Shown here one piece after another: positions 15,294 to 23,585 of a DNA stretch of 41,694 bases (position 1 is the stretch's first letter; each line of letters opens with the position of its first letter). Below the pieces are notes generated by a model, which was not told the origin of the DNA, ran no database searches, and worked only from the letters and a program-made list of their open reading frames with translations. Origin of the DNA: DATJNI01 sp035508275 (GTDB taxonomy: Bacteria; Patescibacteriota; Saccharimonadia; Saccharimonadales; UBA4665); assembly GCA_035508275.1 (NCBI GenBank), contig DATJNI010000015.1:1-41694 (forward strand), read 5' to 3'. Both the position numbers and the translations under genes were made by a program.

Positions 15294-17006
15294 ATGGTTA
15301 AAAACGAAACCCTTAGAAGCCAATTTAGAGTTAGGCCGGAATTTGCCGTACAGTTTATTTCAATTCTGGTGGCTTTTTTCGGTATATATATTATTGCTGA
15401 CTCGCTGTTAAATCACATTCTAGATCATAGAGCCTACCATTTGAACGACTACCTGATCGAGTTACCAATTTTAGTTGGGATTAGTGTAATTTACCTTGCA
15501 ACGCTTCTTAGAAAGCGTAAACGTACGGCTTGGACGGTGACAGTGGCCACAATGGTGTTCTACTTAGGTTTTGGCGTTAGTGAGTACTTAGGAAGAATTG
15601 AACATTTCCGCTTGGGTTGGCTGGAGGTAGTAAGGGACATTATATTCCCAGCCATTGTTTTGGCCTTTCTATTTCGTTACCGTGATAGATTCGTCGTTAA
15701 AAGTGATATTGCCGGTTTTCGCTTTGCTCTCAGGTTTATCCTAGTTCTTATCGTCATTACTCTAATTTACGGTACCGTTGGCTTTGAGCTAATGGACGAT
15801 AGCGACTTTCATCAGGAGATTGGAGTAACTACAGCGGTTCACTATACAGTTGACCAGTTTAATATAACTACCGAGAAGCCGATCGTTGCTTATACTAAGC
15901 GAGCTCATCTGTTTTTGGACTCACTTCGCTTCATTAGCGTAATCTGTGTGCTTTATGCCCTTTTAAGCCTGTTTCAGCCTCTTAAAGCCCGTTTTAGCGA
16001 CCAGACACTAGCTAGAGACAATATTAGGAACTTACTTGATCACTACGGCGGAGAAAGTGAGGAGTTCTTTAAGTACTGGCCAGAGGATAAGCAGTACTAT
16101 TTTGACGAAGAGGGTCAGTCGGCTATTGCCTACCACGTTATGCACGGCGTTGCTCTGGCTCTTGGTGATCCGATAGGAAATGAGGCCAAGTTTAAAGAAC
16201 TAATTGAAGGCTTTTTAAACCAGTGTTTTTATAACGATTGGCTGCCTTCGTTTATTCACGTTGGCGGGAAATACTTAGACTTTTACGAAAGCGATGGCTT
16301 TACTCTGCAAAAATTAGGCCAAGAAGCGATGGTAGATATGGAGCATTTCCAAACTAAATTAGCTGAAAGTAAGTACTTTCGTCAGATTCAGAACAAGTTT
16401 AATAAGCAAAACTACAGCTTTGAGCTACTAAATCCTCCACATCAGCAGGCAGTTCTAGATCGCCTGCGCTTTATTTCTGATGACTGGCTTAGTAAAGATG
16501 GGCGTGGTGAGCGAGGTTTTGCAATGGGGTATTACTCAGATCGTTATATGCAAATGAGCCGTATTGGAGTAGCTAGAGACGGTGCTAGTACTATTCAAGC
16601 TTTTATAAATATTCTTCCGACCGACTTTAATAGGGAGGAAGTTAACTATGACCTCCTTAGGCAAAGTTCACAGGCTCTTGGGAATGTTAACGATTATTTG
16701 CTAATGAACGTAATAGCCACCACTCACAAGGAGGGTTTCAGGCTGCTTAATATGGGGTTAAGCCCACTGGCTGGCATTAAGAGCGAGAGCGAAGAAAAAG
16801 AGCAGACGCTAGTAGATAACGTACTTAAGTTTGCATATAACAACGGCGATAGGTTCTTTAGTTTTAGTGGTCTTTATAGGTTTAAAGCGAAATACGAGCC
16901 CATGTGGCAAGATAAGTACGTAGTCTATAGAGGGGGCCTTAGAGGCTTTTCTAGAACAATGGCTGCGCTGACTCGGTTAATGAGTAAAAGCGTTAAAAAA
17001 GCTTAG
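15294..17006 (+). CDS. MprF-like membrane protein with C-terminal DUF2156 (LPG synthase) domain
   Basis: The 570-residue protein has an N-terminal membrane part of about six or seven helices (roughly residues 15-230) and a soluble C-terminal half (about 240-565). The C-terminal half matches the DUF2156/LPG_synthase_C aminoacyl-transferase fold: AIAYHVMHGVALALGDPIG, then FYNDWLPSFIHVGG, FTLQKLGQEAMVD, RGFAMGYYSDRY and a final RFKAKYEPMWQDKYVVYRG. MprF proteins transfer Lys or Ala from tRNA to phosphatidylglycerol and flip the product, lowering surface charge. The N-terminal part is shorter than the 14-helix MprF flippase, so only the synthase activity is likely. It stands alone on the + strand and converges on rplA with a 4-nt overlap. 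Confidence 0.82.
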   Translation: MVKNETLRSQFRVRPEFAVQFISILVAFFGIYIIADSLLNHILDHRAYHLNDYLIELPILVGISVIYLATLLRKRKRTAWTVTVATMVFYLGFGVSEYLGRIEHFRLGWLEVVRDIIFPAIVLAFLFRYRDRFVVKSDIAGFRFALRFILVLIVITLIYGTVGFELMDDSDFHQEIGVTTAVHYTVDQFNITTEKPIVAYTKRAHLFLDSLRFISVICVLYALLSLFQPLKARFSDQTLARDNIRNLLDHYGGESEEFFKYWPEDKQYYFDEEGQSAIAYHVMHGVALALGDPIGNEAKFKELIEGFLNQCFYNDWLPSFIHVGGKYLDFYESDGFTLQKLGQEAMVDMEHFQTKLAESKYFRQIQNKFNKQNYSFELLNPPHQQAVLDRLRFISDDWLSKDGRGERGFAMGYYSDRYMQMSRIGVARDGASTIQAFINILPTDFNREEVNYDLLRQSSQALGNVNDYLLMNVIATTHKEGFRLLNMGLSPLAGIKSESEEKEQTLVDNVLKFAYNNGDRFFSFSGLYRFKAKYEPMWQDKYVVYRGGLRGFSRTMAALTRLMSKSVKKA

Positions 17007-17920
17007 AGGTTAGCAATGTCTATTTTAATGGACGGACCCATTGTCGAGGTTAGATAAACAGATTTAATGTAAGCGCCTTTAACGCTTGCTGGCTTATTGC
17101 TTTTTATGCTAGTGAGGACTGCGTCAATGTTAGAGCTTAGATCGGCTTCACTAAAGCTTACCTTGCCTATAGCTAAATGAACTATGCCGCTGCTATCAAC
17201 GCGGTACTCTACTCTGCCGGCTTTAGCTTCAGCAACAGCTTTTGCGATGTCAGTAGTTACGGTTCCGCTTTTTGGGCTGGGCATAAGGCCTCTAGGACCT
17301 AAAACTCGGGCATATTTGCCTAACTCTGGCATGATGCTTGGTGAGGCAATAAGAATGTCAAAGTCTAGCTTGCCTTTATCCAGTAAAGCAAAAATATTTT
17401 CCTTACCAACAATATCTGCTCCAGCTTTGGTGGCTTCGCTATCGTTGTCGCTTAAAACCGCTACGGTCTGCTTCTTGCCGGTTCCAGAGGGCAAACTAAG
17501 TGTGTCTCTAATGTTTTGATCGGCATGTTTAGGGTCAATGTTTAAGTTGATGTGAACTTCTACGCTAGCATCAAACTTGGTAGTGGATGTCTTTTTGACT
17601 AAAGCTGAAGCTTCACTAAGGCTGTAGACTTTGTCTTTTTCTAGTAGTTTAGCCTTTTCTCTATACGTCTTAGAGCGTCTTTCTAGACGGCTCTTTGCTG
17701 GTTTAACAGTTTTTACTGGCTTAGCTTCTTGCTTTTGTTCAATCGCAGTAGCTTTTCGTGCTTCTTTTTCTTCCTTTTCAACCTGTTCTTTAACTGCCTT
17801 GGCGCTTCTTTTGCCGGCTTTGGCTAGAGGTTCGTCCTTTACGCTCTTAACGGGCGTTTTTAGCTTCTTTTCTACCTTGGCAATCTCTGGCTTTGGTTCA
17901 GTCTCTTTTTTAACTGGCAT
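17003..17920 (-). CDS. rplA: 50S ribosomal protein L1 with a long charged N-terminal extension
   Basis: L1 forms the mobile stalk at the E site and often represses its own operon. The conserved domain begins near residue 90 (RRSKTYREKAKLLEK) and continues with the family motifs FDASVEVHINLNIDPKHADQ, ARVLGPRGLMPSPKSGTV and the C-terminal KSVYLTSTMGPSIKID. The first 85-90 residues are a Lys/Glu/Ala-rich low-complexity extension, giving 305 residues against the usual 230. I chose ATG 17920 because AAGGAG stands 7-8 nt upstream; an in-frame TTG at 17944 has none. It is last in secE-nusG-rplK-rplA. Confidence 0.96.
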   Translation of the reverse strand: MPVKKETEPKPEIAKVEKKLKTPVKSVKDEPLAKAGKRSAKAVKEQVEKEEKEARKATAIEQKQEAKPVKTVKPAKSRLERRSKTYREKAKLLEKDKVYSLSEASALVKKTSTTKFDASVEVHINLNIDPKHADQNIRDTLSLPSGTGKKQTVAVLSDNDSEATKAGADIVGKENIFALLDKGKLDFDILIASPSIMPELGKYARVLGPRGLMPSPKSGTVTTDIAKAVAEAKAGRVEYRVDSSGIVHLAIGKVSFSEADLSSNIDAVLTSIKSNKPASVKGAYIKSVYLTSTMGPSIKIDIANL

Positions 17921-17946
17921 TATCTTGCTCCTTACTTGGTGCAAAC

Positions 17947-17965
17947 GCTCTTTTTGCTAAAGAGC
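17947..17965 (-). promoter_or_regulatory. hairpin between rplK and rplA
   Basis: A perfect seven-pair stem GCTCTTT/AAAGAGC with a five-nucleotide loop lies in the rplK-rplA gap, about 27 nt before the rplA ATG. No T-tract follows, so it is not a terminator. It may be an RNA-stability or L1-binding site; the role is unknown. Confidence 0.4.
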
Positions 17966-17987
17966 TCCCAAATATATTAAGTGTTAC

Positions 17988-18413
17988 TTATTCTACTTCT
18001 ACGCCCATACTTCGGGCTGTTCCGGCAACCATCTTCTCTACGGCATCAATGTCTTGAGTGTTCATGTCTCTAGCTTTAGCTTCAGCAATCTCCTTTAAAG
18101 CGCTTTTGGAGAGTTTTTTGTCGATCTTCTCGCTGTTTGGCTTACCTGAGCCTTTATTGATTCCTAGTTTCTTTCGAATAAGCTCGTCGGTTGGTGTTGA
18201 GACAACTCTAAAGTCCATACTACGGTCGTCATAGATAACAATGTGGGCTGTGACCTCTTGTCCCTGCAAATCTTTGGTTGCTTCATTAAAGGGGTTAATA
18301 AAGTCCATCATATTGACGCCGTATTGGCCTAAGGTACTACCAACAGGAGGAGCAGCCGAGGCTTGACCGCCGCGGATTTTCATTTTCAGATTTGCTTTAA
18401 CTACTTTTGCCAT
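17988..18413 (-). CDS. rplK: 50S ribosomal protein L11
   Basis: Binds 23S rRNA at the GTPase-associated centre with the L10-L12 stalk. The 141-residue protein shows the family features MKIRGGQASAAPPVGSTLGQYGVNMMDF and, at the C-terminal rRNA-binding domain, KIDKKLSKSALKEIAEAKARDMN followed by GTARSMGVEVE. The proline-rich switch PPVGSTLG is intact. It follows nusG by 38 nt and is co-directional, the standard order. Confidence 0.97.
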   Translation of the reverse strand: MAKVVKANLKMKIRGGQASAAPPVGSTLGQYGVNMMDFINPFNEATKDLQGQEVTAHIVIYDDRSMDFRVVSTPTDELIRKKLGINKGSGKPNSEKIDKKLSKSALKEIAEAKARDMNTQDIDAVEKMVAGTARSMGVEVE

Positions 18414-18451
18414 AATATTTGCCCGATTATACCTTATTTATCCCTGTTAGT

Positions 18452-19015
18452 CTAGACTCGCTTAACCTGTAAGCCGTCAAGCTCGACAGGAGTTTCTCGG
18501 CCGAACATGTTTACTAGTACTTTAAGCTTGCCTTTAGCAGCGTCTACCTCGTTAATACTGCCGTCAAAGCCCTTGAATGGTCCGTCAATTATGTTAACCA
18601 CTTCGCCAATCTTGAAGTCCAGTTTGTGCTTAGGCTGCTCTAGCCCCATTCGCTTTTGGATCTTTTCGATTTCATCTTCCTCGATTGGAGTCGGATCAGT
18701 GCCGCTGCCGACGAAACCAGTCACGCTAGGAGTGTTTCGAACTATGTACCAAGCGTCCTCACTCAGCTTCATTTGAACCAGTACGTAGCCCTGGAAGATG
18801 CGCTTTTCAACAACTCGCCGCTTACCGTTCTTAATTTCTATCATTTTTTCTTTAGGAACTAGTACTTGGAATATCTTGTCCTTCATATCCAGCGAGTCAG
18901 CTCTTTGACGGATACTCTCAGCCACCTTCTCCTCATAGCCGCTATAAGTGTGAATAGCATACCAGCGTTTGGAGGTGTCATAACGTTTCTTGGTGCTCTT
19001 TTCCGATGGGTGCAT
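18452..19015 (-). CDS. nusG: transcription termination/antitermination factor NusG
   Basis: Binds RNA polymerase to suppress pausing and links it to ribosomes or Rho. The NGN domain begins KRWYAIHTYSGYEEKVAESI and includes KRIFQGYVLVQM and VRNTPSVTGFVG. The KOW domain near residues 135-187 has IGEVVNIIDGPFKGFDGSI and ends with VELDGLQVKRV. At 187 residues it is typical, with a 15-residue basic head. It starts 10 nt after secE. Confidence 0.97.
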   Translation of the reverse strand: MHPSEKSTKKRYDTSKRWYAIHTYSGYEEKVAESIRQRADSLDMKDKIFQVLVPKEKMIEIKNGKRRVVEKRIFQGYVLVQMKLSEDAWYIVRNTPSVTGFVGSGTDPTPIEEDEIEKIQKRMGLEQPKHKLDFKIGEVVNIIDGPFKGFDGSINEVDAAKGKLKVLVNMFGRETPVELDGLQVKRV

Positions 19016-19024
19016 TAGTTGCCT

Positions 19025-19432
19025 TTACTTTAATAAGATGTTCTTAAATATCTTGCCTAGGACTTCGTCAACAACTGCTATTGCGGTTCCAAAAACTACT
19101 GCAAAGATTATTACCGCGTAAGTTAGGCGTCGGCTTTGTCGCCAGGTTGGCCAGGTAACTAGTTTTAGCTCTTTAAAGCTGCTTCTTAAGTACTTTGGCC
19201 AGACAATAAGACCAATGTAGTGGAAAGGTCTTAGAATCTTCTTAACTGTTTTGTTTTTGCCCAACTCTTTTATTGGTTTGACTATTGGGCTTAGGAGCTT
19301 GCCTATGCCGCTTCTGGCTTTATGTGAACGAGGTTTAGCGTCTCTCTTTTCCTCGCTAGCCTTAAGGGCTCTCTCGCGAAATGACTGAGGGTTTTTTAAA
19401 ATCCTTTTTTTAGTCGAGTCCTTATCTGGCAT
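19025..19432 (-). CDS. secE: preprotein translocase subunit SecE with extended N-terminus
   Basis: Third core subunit of the SecYEG channel. The C-terminal 60 residues form the conserved amphipathic helix and single membrane span: SFKELKLVTWPTWRQSRR, then LTYAVIIFAVVFGTAIAVVDEV. About 75 residues of Lys/Arg-rich sequence precede it, so the protein has 135 residues against about 60 in short SecE. I chose ATG 19432 with AAGGA about 5 nt upstream; an in-frame TTG at 19450 lies before that SD. It is the first gene of secE-nusG-rplK-rplA. A strong promoter and an unusual early hairpin precede it. Confidence 0.93.
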   Translation of the reverse strand: MPDKDSTKKRILKNPQSFRERALKASEEKRDAKPRSHKARSGIGKLLSPIVKPIKELGKNKTVKKILRPFHYIGLIVWPKYLRSSFKELKLVTWPTWRQSRRLTYAVIIFAVVFGTAIAVVDEVLGKIFKNILLK

Positions 19433-19453
19433 ATTTTCCTTATTACCCAAATT

Positions 19454-19484
19454 AAAAAAGCCTAAAGAATTAATTCTTGGCTTT
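19454..19484 (-). terminator. terminator-like hairpin at the start of the secE transcript
   Basis: In minus-strand order AAAGCC and an inner AAGAAT/ATTCTT stem close to GGCTTT with a two-nucleotide bulge, followed by six T (19454-19459). It lies between the secE promoter and its ATG and starts only a few nucleotides after the predicted transcription start, so it may be an attenuator or a 5'-end stability hairpin. Confidence 0.6.
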
Positions 19485-19493
19485 CTGCTGTCA

Positions 19494-19522
19494 AGTATAG
19501 CAGGGTTAGCTTAAGGGGTCAA
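19494..19522 (-). promoter_or_regulatory. promoter of secE-nusG-rplK-rplA
   Basis: Minus-strand TTGACC (19517-19522), a 17-nt spacer and TATACT (19494-19499). The predicted start is near 19487. This is one of the best consensus promoters in the window. Confidence 0.78.
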
Positions 19523-19533
19523 GGACAAGGGTT

Positions 19534-19542
19534 TGCTATAGT
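19534..19542 (+). promoter_or_regulatory. extended -10 promoter of the GT2 gene
   Basis: TGCTATAGT has the TGn extension and ends 7 nt before the GTG at 19550, so transcription should start at or within a nucleotide of the start codon. No SD is present. It is divergent from the secE promoter. Confidence 0.55.
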
Positions 19543-19549
19543 AACTGTA

Positions 19550-21043
19550 GTGATAAACCTTACGCTTTATTTACTTATTGCTAGCATTCCAGTCGAGCTG
19601 AGCATGTGGTTAAGGCCGTTTTGGCGGCTAAGAAAGCTAGTATCCTACTTTATTATTGCCGCTAGCCTTATCTTAAGCCTTTTGCTACTTAAAGAGAGCT
19701 TTACGCTTCTGAGTGTAATTGTACCTATTATTACCTGCTATAGGTGTTTTAATCTGCTTAGGCTAATAAAGGGTAGAACCAGCTCGGATTATCTTTACGG
19801 TGTGTCGTTAAAAAGCTCCTTAACCTTAAATGCGGCCCTACTTTTAAGTATTGGTATTTACTTTTTAAACCTAAAACTTAATATTGACGATGGACACTGG
19901 CTAGCGATGGCTATAACTCTTGAAAGTTTACTACTACTTGTTTTACTCTTTTCTACACTTCGCCACATTAAAACTACCAACTTTGTTACGCCAAAACTAA
20001 GTTATGAGAGCAGACATTTACCGACCATTAGCGTGCTAATTCCGGCCAGAAACGAGACAGTTGATTTAGAGCAATGCCTAACTACCTTAGTTGCTTCAGA
20101 CTATCCTAAGCTCGAGATAATTGTGCTTGATGACTGTTCTCAGCAAAAGCAAACACCTCAGATAATTAAGAGTTACGCTCATAGTGGCGTTAGGTTTATT
20201 GCTGGAAAAGAGCCGCCAGAGTACTGGGCAGCCAAAAACTGGGCTTACCAGCAGCTTCTGATGGAATCTAGTGGCGATTATCTGCTATTTTGCGGTGTAG
20301 ACACTCGCTTTTCTCCAGAAACTATCTCGCTGGCTCTAAAGGCACTGCTAGAGAGAAAGAAAACTATGGTAAGTTTTATGCCGCTTAATTCTCCTCCAAG
20401 CACTAACAAGTCACTAAGTCTGGTTTTTCAGCCTAGTAGGTACTTTTGGGAGCTAGCTATACCAAGGAAGCTACTAAAGCGTCCGCCGGTACTAAGCACT
20501 TTTTGGCTGATCCAAAGGACTATGATTGAAAAAGCGGGAGGCTTCAAGTCGGTTATGAAGAGTGGCTCGCCAGAAAGTTACTTCGCTAGAGAAGCCATAA
20601 AGTTTAATGATAGCTACTCTTTTCTTAGATCAAGTCCGGCTCTTGGATTATTTTCCATAAAACCCTTTGATGATCAGCTTAATACTGCCATTAGAACGCG
20701 CTACCCTCAGACTCATAGACGGCCAGAGATCGTATTTTTGCTATCTCTACTGGAAGTTTCCCTGTTAGTTTTACCAATCTATCTTCTAGACATCGCTATT
20801 CGTGAATCGTTAGTTGTTCTAATAGTGGTATCTGCACTTAACTTGCTGGTGCTAGTAAGCTTATTTATTGATTACGTCAGCTTAACTTACGGCAAGTTCT
20901 ATCTTAGAAGTATTTTGCTGATGCCGGTTGCTATTGCTATAGACGTTGGTCTTATGAACTACTCAATGTATAAATACGAGTTTAGTGAGGTTATTTGGAA
21001 AGGCCGAAACGTTTGCTTACCGCTTATGCGGATTCCTTCTTAA
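19550..21043 (+). CDS. membrane GT2-family glycosyltransferase
   Basis: The 497-residue protein has four or five membrane helices at residues 1-145, a GT-A domain at about 155-330, and three or four C-terminal helices. The catalytic part shows ISVLIPARNET, LEIIVLDDCS (nucleotide-sugar binding), the acceptor DxD-like CGVDTRF, and FWLIQRTMIEKAGGF. It lacks an obvious QxxRW processivity motif (RTRYPQTHRR is nearest), so it may add single sugars to a lipid or carotenoid-like acceptor. The start is GTG 19550, close behind an extended -10. Its 3' end overlaps the histidine kinase gene by 20 nt. Confidence 0.82.
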   Translation: MINLTLYLLIASIPVELSMWLRPFWRLRKLVSYFIIAASLILSLLLLKESFTLLSVIVPIITCYRCFNLLRLIKGRTSSDYLYGVSLKSSLTLNAALLLSIGIYFLNLKLNIDDGHWLAMAITLESLLLLVLLFSTLRHIKTTNFVTPKLSYESRHLPTISVLIPARNETVDLEQCLTTLVASDYPKLEIIVLDDCSQQKQTPQIIKSYAHSGVRFIAGKEPPEYWAAKNWAYQQLLMESSGDYLLFCGVDTRFSPETISLALKALLERKKTMVSFMPLNSPPSTNKSLSLVFQPSRYFWELAIPRKLLKRPPVLSTFWLIQRTMIEKAGGFKSVMKSGSPESYFAREAIKFNDSYSFLRSSPALGLFSIKPFDDQLNTAIRTRYPQTHRRPEIVFLLSLLEVSLLVLPIYLLDIAIRESLVVLIVVSALNLLVLVSLFIDYVSLTYGKFYLRSILLMPVAIAIDVGLMNYSMYKYEFSEVIWKGRNVCLPLMRIPS

Positions 21044-22142
21044 GATTGGGAATGTAGATAGAGAATGTTGAGCCTTTATTTAGTTCGCTAGATAAGGTGA
21101 TCTGGGCTTGAATGAGGTTGGCTAGTTTGTGGGTTACGTAGAGCCCTAGTCCTGTACCGCTAGACTTTCTAGTTCGGTAATCTTCGCTTCTAAAGAACTT
21201 CTCAAAGACTTTTTCTTGGTCGGGCTTACTGATGCCAATACCAGTATCATGTACAGATAAAATTACTCCCTGGTCTTTGGGTTCTGCGTGTATTACCACC
21301 TCCCCTTTGTCAGTGTATTTGATGGCGTTAGTAACGAGGTTTTGTAGCATCTCTCTAACGTAAAGTCGGCTAGAAAACAAATGGTGAATTTCAGGACTAA
21401 CAACGGCTTTAAGTTCCAGTCCTTTTTTGCTTGCGTCAGCTTTGTACGATTCAACTAATTCGTGTGCTAAATCACTAACGTTGATGTTTTCTACCTCTAC
21501 TTGCAACTTACCTCTTTCGGCTCTTGAAAGGGTTGAAAGATCATTGATCATATCCGCCAAAAAAAGTACCTGATTATGTGCCTCTTCCAGGGCCTTTTTA
21601 ATGGCATCCTCTTGTCCTTTTTGGTTCATAACGAACTGGGCGTTAGATATGTTGCCCTCGGCAATTGTTATTGGAGTACGAAGTTCGTGCGACACTACGC
21701 TAATAAACTCGTCTCTCTCCTCTTCTAAACTTTTTTCGCGGGTAATGTCTCTTAGAACGATAACAAAGCCTTTTTGGCCTTTTTCGCCGTAGCCTAGGTG
21801 GACTGGGGCAATGGAGATAAACAGATTAATTAAGGAACCATCTTTGTAGGAAAGGCGCAAGTCGCGGTTGGTAATAGGCATCGTTGCCGACTTAATGAGA
21901 GCATCAATATCTGCTGGATGGTAGTCTTTGTCTATCGGGTTAAATACGTCCCTTATTGGCGTCTGCAAAGCTATGTTGTTGATATCTAAAATGTTTAGGG
22001 CGGCAGAGTTAAACAGTACAATATTGGTATTTTCATCAATGGCAATAACAGCATCAGCCATGGAGTTGATGAGGCTAATAAGACGTTCGTGTTCTAGTTG
22101 TTCATCCTTAGGGTTGAACGTCTGCTCAAGCGTTAACGACAT
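21024..22142 (-). CDS. soluble PAS-domain sensor histidine kinase
   Basis: Cytosolic two-component kinase of 372 residues with no membrane span. A PAS domain covers about 20-135 (INSMADAVIAIDENTNIVLFN and the closing GFVIVLRDITREKSLE). The HisKA dimerisation helix carries phospho-acceptor His152 in SVVSHELRTPI. The HATPase domain shows the N box QNLVTNAIKYTD, G1 DTGIGIS, F box EKVFEKFFRS and G2 GTGLGLYV. All catalytic boxes look intact. No response regulator lies in the window, so its partner is elsewhere. It is the last gene of a run behind the kinase at 23533 and the YgjP peptidase. Confidence 0.93.
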   Translation of the reverse strand: MSLTLEQTFNPKDEQLEHERLISLINSMADAVIAIDENTNIVLFNSAALNILDINNIALQTPIRDVFNPIDKDYHPADIDALIKSATMPITNRDLRLSYKDGSLINLFISIAPVHLGYGEKGQKGFVIVLRDITREKSLEEERDEFISVVSHELRTPITIAEGNISNAQFVMNQKGQEDAIKKALEEAHNQVLFLADMINDLSTLSRAERGKLQVEVENINVSDLAHELVESYKADASKKGLELKAVVSPEIHHLFSSRLYVREMLQNLVTNAIKYTDKGEVVIHAEPKDQGVILSVHDTGIGISKPDQEKVFEKFFRSEDYRTRKSSGTGLGLYVTHKLANLIQAQITLSSELNKGSTFSIYIPNLKKESA

Positions 22143-22149
22143 AAGCTAA

Positions 22150-22869
22150 TTATGGCATAAGCGGATTGTATGTTCCAACGACAACCGGGTTGTGTGTGTT
22201 TAACTCTTTTCTTAGAGCTTTGGCCTTTGGTAAGTAACTACTTAGTGTAGCCCAAAATTTGTCGTTATGTTTTAGCACTTTAGTGTGCGTAAGTTCATGC
22301 AAAATTACGTAGTCGATTAACTCCCATGGAAGCTGCATTAAATAGATATTTAACACTATGTTTTTTCTTTGATCGCAGCTGCCCCATCGACTTTTTAAAG
22401 GTTTGACCTTGATGGACGAATAGTTAGTGTCACTCTTTGCTGCAAGTTGAGCGACCCTCTGAGGTAAAAGTTTCTCGGATTGCATTCTAAGCGCCTTAAT
22501 TGATCCTCGCCTCGCAGCGGTTTGAGCAGGTGGCGACGTTGGCTCAATGTCTTGCGGCACAAACACTAGGACTTCTGTATCGCTAACTCTTGTTGTGACC
22601 TTGTTTGAATTTGTGCGATTAAAGTATAGATGGTGGGACTTACCAACTGCTTGACCAGACGCCAGAATGTTTTTCTTTGGCGTCTTATCTTCAATCCAGG
22701 TGGAGTGCTTCTTAGCAAACTGTAGTCCTGCTTGGTAAGGTGCCCACGTTGGGATAGATACCTTTATTTGACCGTGAGCATCTACACTTAAACGAATATT
22801 GCGAGCATTTCGGCGTTTGTATATCTTAATTGTTTGTTTTGGTTCTAAATAGAACTCTTTAAATGGCAT
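22150..22869 (-). CDS. YgjP-type (WLM-like) zinc metallopeptidase
   Basis: The 239-residue protein has the HExxH zinc motif in VILHELTHTKVLKHNDKFW, with the family-specific second half LKSRWGSCDQRKNIVLNIYL just before it. This is the arrangement of the YgjP/DUF45 family, related to SprT/WLM proteases implicated in protein or DNA-protein-crosslink turnover. The N-terminal part is the usual beta-rich region (KIYKRRNARNIRLSVDAHGQI). It has no signal peptide. It starts 2 nt from the P-loop kinase stop, and the histidine kinase follows closely. The substrate is unknown. Confidence 0.88.
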   Translation of the reverse strand: MPFKEFYLEPKQTIKIYKRRNARNIRLSVDAHGQIKVSIPTWAPYQAGLQFAKKHSTWIEDKTPKKNILASGQAVGKSHHLYFNRTNSNKVTTRVSDTEVLVFVPQDIEPTSPPAQTAARRGSIKALRMQSEKLLPQRVAQLAAKSDTNYSSIKVKPLKSRWGSCDQRKNIVLNIYLMQLPWELIDYVILHELTHTKVLKHNDKFWATLSSYLPKAKALRKELNTHNPVVVGTYNPLMP

Positions 22870-22870
22870 G

Positions 22871-23533
22871 TCACCTAATAGATATGTTTCTGCGACTTAG
22901 GTCAACGCGGCCAGATGAAAGATTAGGTACGAGATTGACCATACCGGGTTTGGTTACTTTTGAGTCAGCTGCTGCGCTTGAAAGCACGCCCATGTTTCTT
23001 AGTTTAGCTATGACGGCACTTTGTTGCATGTTAAAGACATGCTTGCCGCTAACCACCAGGTAGTTTTCGCTTATTTTAGGGTTTTGCATATTGCCGATGT
23101 AGGATTCAAAAGTTGTGCGGTCCCAGGCGGCCGCATACTTGTCGTCGGCTTTTCTTCGGTCCCTTTTGTAGTTTCTGTAGAAGGCGGTATCTACGTCCAT
23201 TTGGAACCAGATAATAATTGGCGTGACATGGTATCTGTGGGCCATAGCATATAGTGCTTTTCTTTGGCCGCTTCTTAGTGCGTTTGTGTCATAAACTACG
23301 CTAAGTCCAGCTGCTAAAAACTCTTCGCACATGTAGTTCATAAGCTGAGTTACTATGGTGTTTTCTTGTTTGTCATAACGAGAATCTTCAAATAACTCGC
23401 TTCTAATGCGGTCAGCTTGTAGATGAGCAGAGACTACATTCTCTGAAAACTGCCTGGCAAAGTAGGTTTTACCGCTTCCTGGATATCCATAGAGCAACAT
23501 CAAAAAAGGCTTTAGGGGTTGTATCTTAGCCAT
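22871..23533 (-). CDS. AAA_33-type P-loop kinase (zeta-toxin-like fold)
   Basis: The 220-residue protein has Walker A LYGYPGSGKTYFARQF near residue 14-30, a QADRIRSELFEDSRYD substrate/metal loop, VVYDTNALRSGQR (the Asp-Thr-Asn pattern of predicted kinases of the AAA_33 group) and the Arg-rich lid RNYKRDRRKADD. Such proteins phosphorylate small molecules or act as zeta-like enzymes; no antitoxin is adjacent, so a toxin role is not supported. The C-terminal 45 residues look disordered. A TGCTATACA box lies 9 nt upstream of the ATG and there is no good SD. Confidence 0.8.
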   Translation of the reverse strand: MAKIQPLKPFLMLLYGYPGSGKTYFARQFSENVVSAHLQADRIRSELFEDSRYDKQENTIVTQLMNYMCEEFLAAGLSVVYDTNALRSGQRKALYAMAHRYHVTPIIIWFQMDVDTAFYRNYKRDRRKADDKYAAAWDRTTFESYIGNMQNPKISENYLVVSGKHVFNMQQSAVIAKLRNMGVLSSAAADSKVTKPGMVNLVPNLSSGRVDLSRRNISIR

Positions 23534-23542
23534 ATCCTATAA

Positions 23543-23551
23543 TGTATAGCA
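23543..23551 (-). promoter_or_regulatory. extended -10 promoter of the kinase-peptidase-histidine kinase run
   Basis: Minus-strand TGCTATACA, with the hexamer at 23543-23548, ends 9 nt before the ATG at 23533. The predicted leader is 2-3 nt. Confidence 0.5.
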
Positions 23552-23585
23552 GATTACGAGTTAAATTAAAAGGGTAGGAACTAAG

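Noticed and set aside
22871..23533. Zeta-type toxin of a toxin-antitoxin pair
   Set aside because: The fold is similar, but there is no small antitoxin gene beside it and its neighbours are a peptidase and a histidine kinase.
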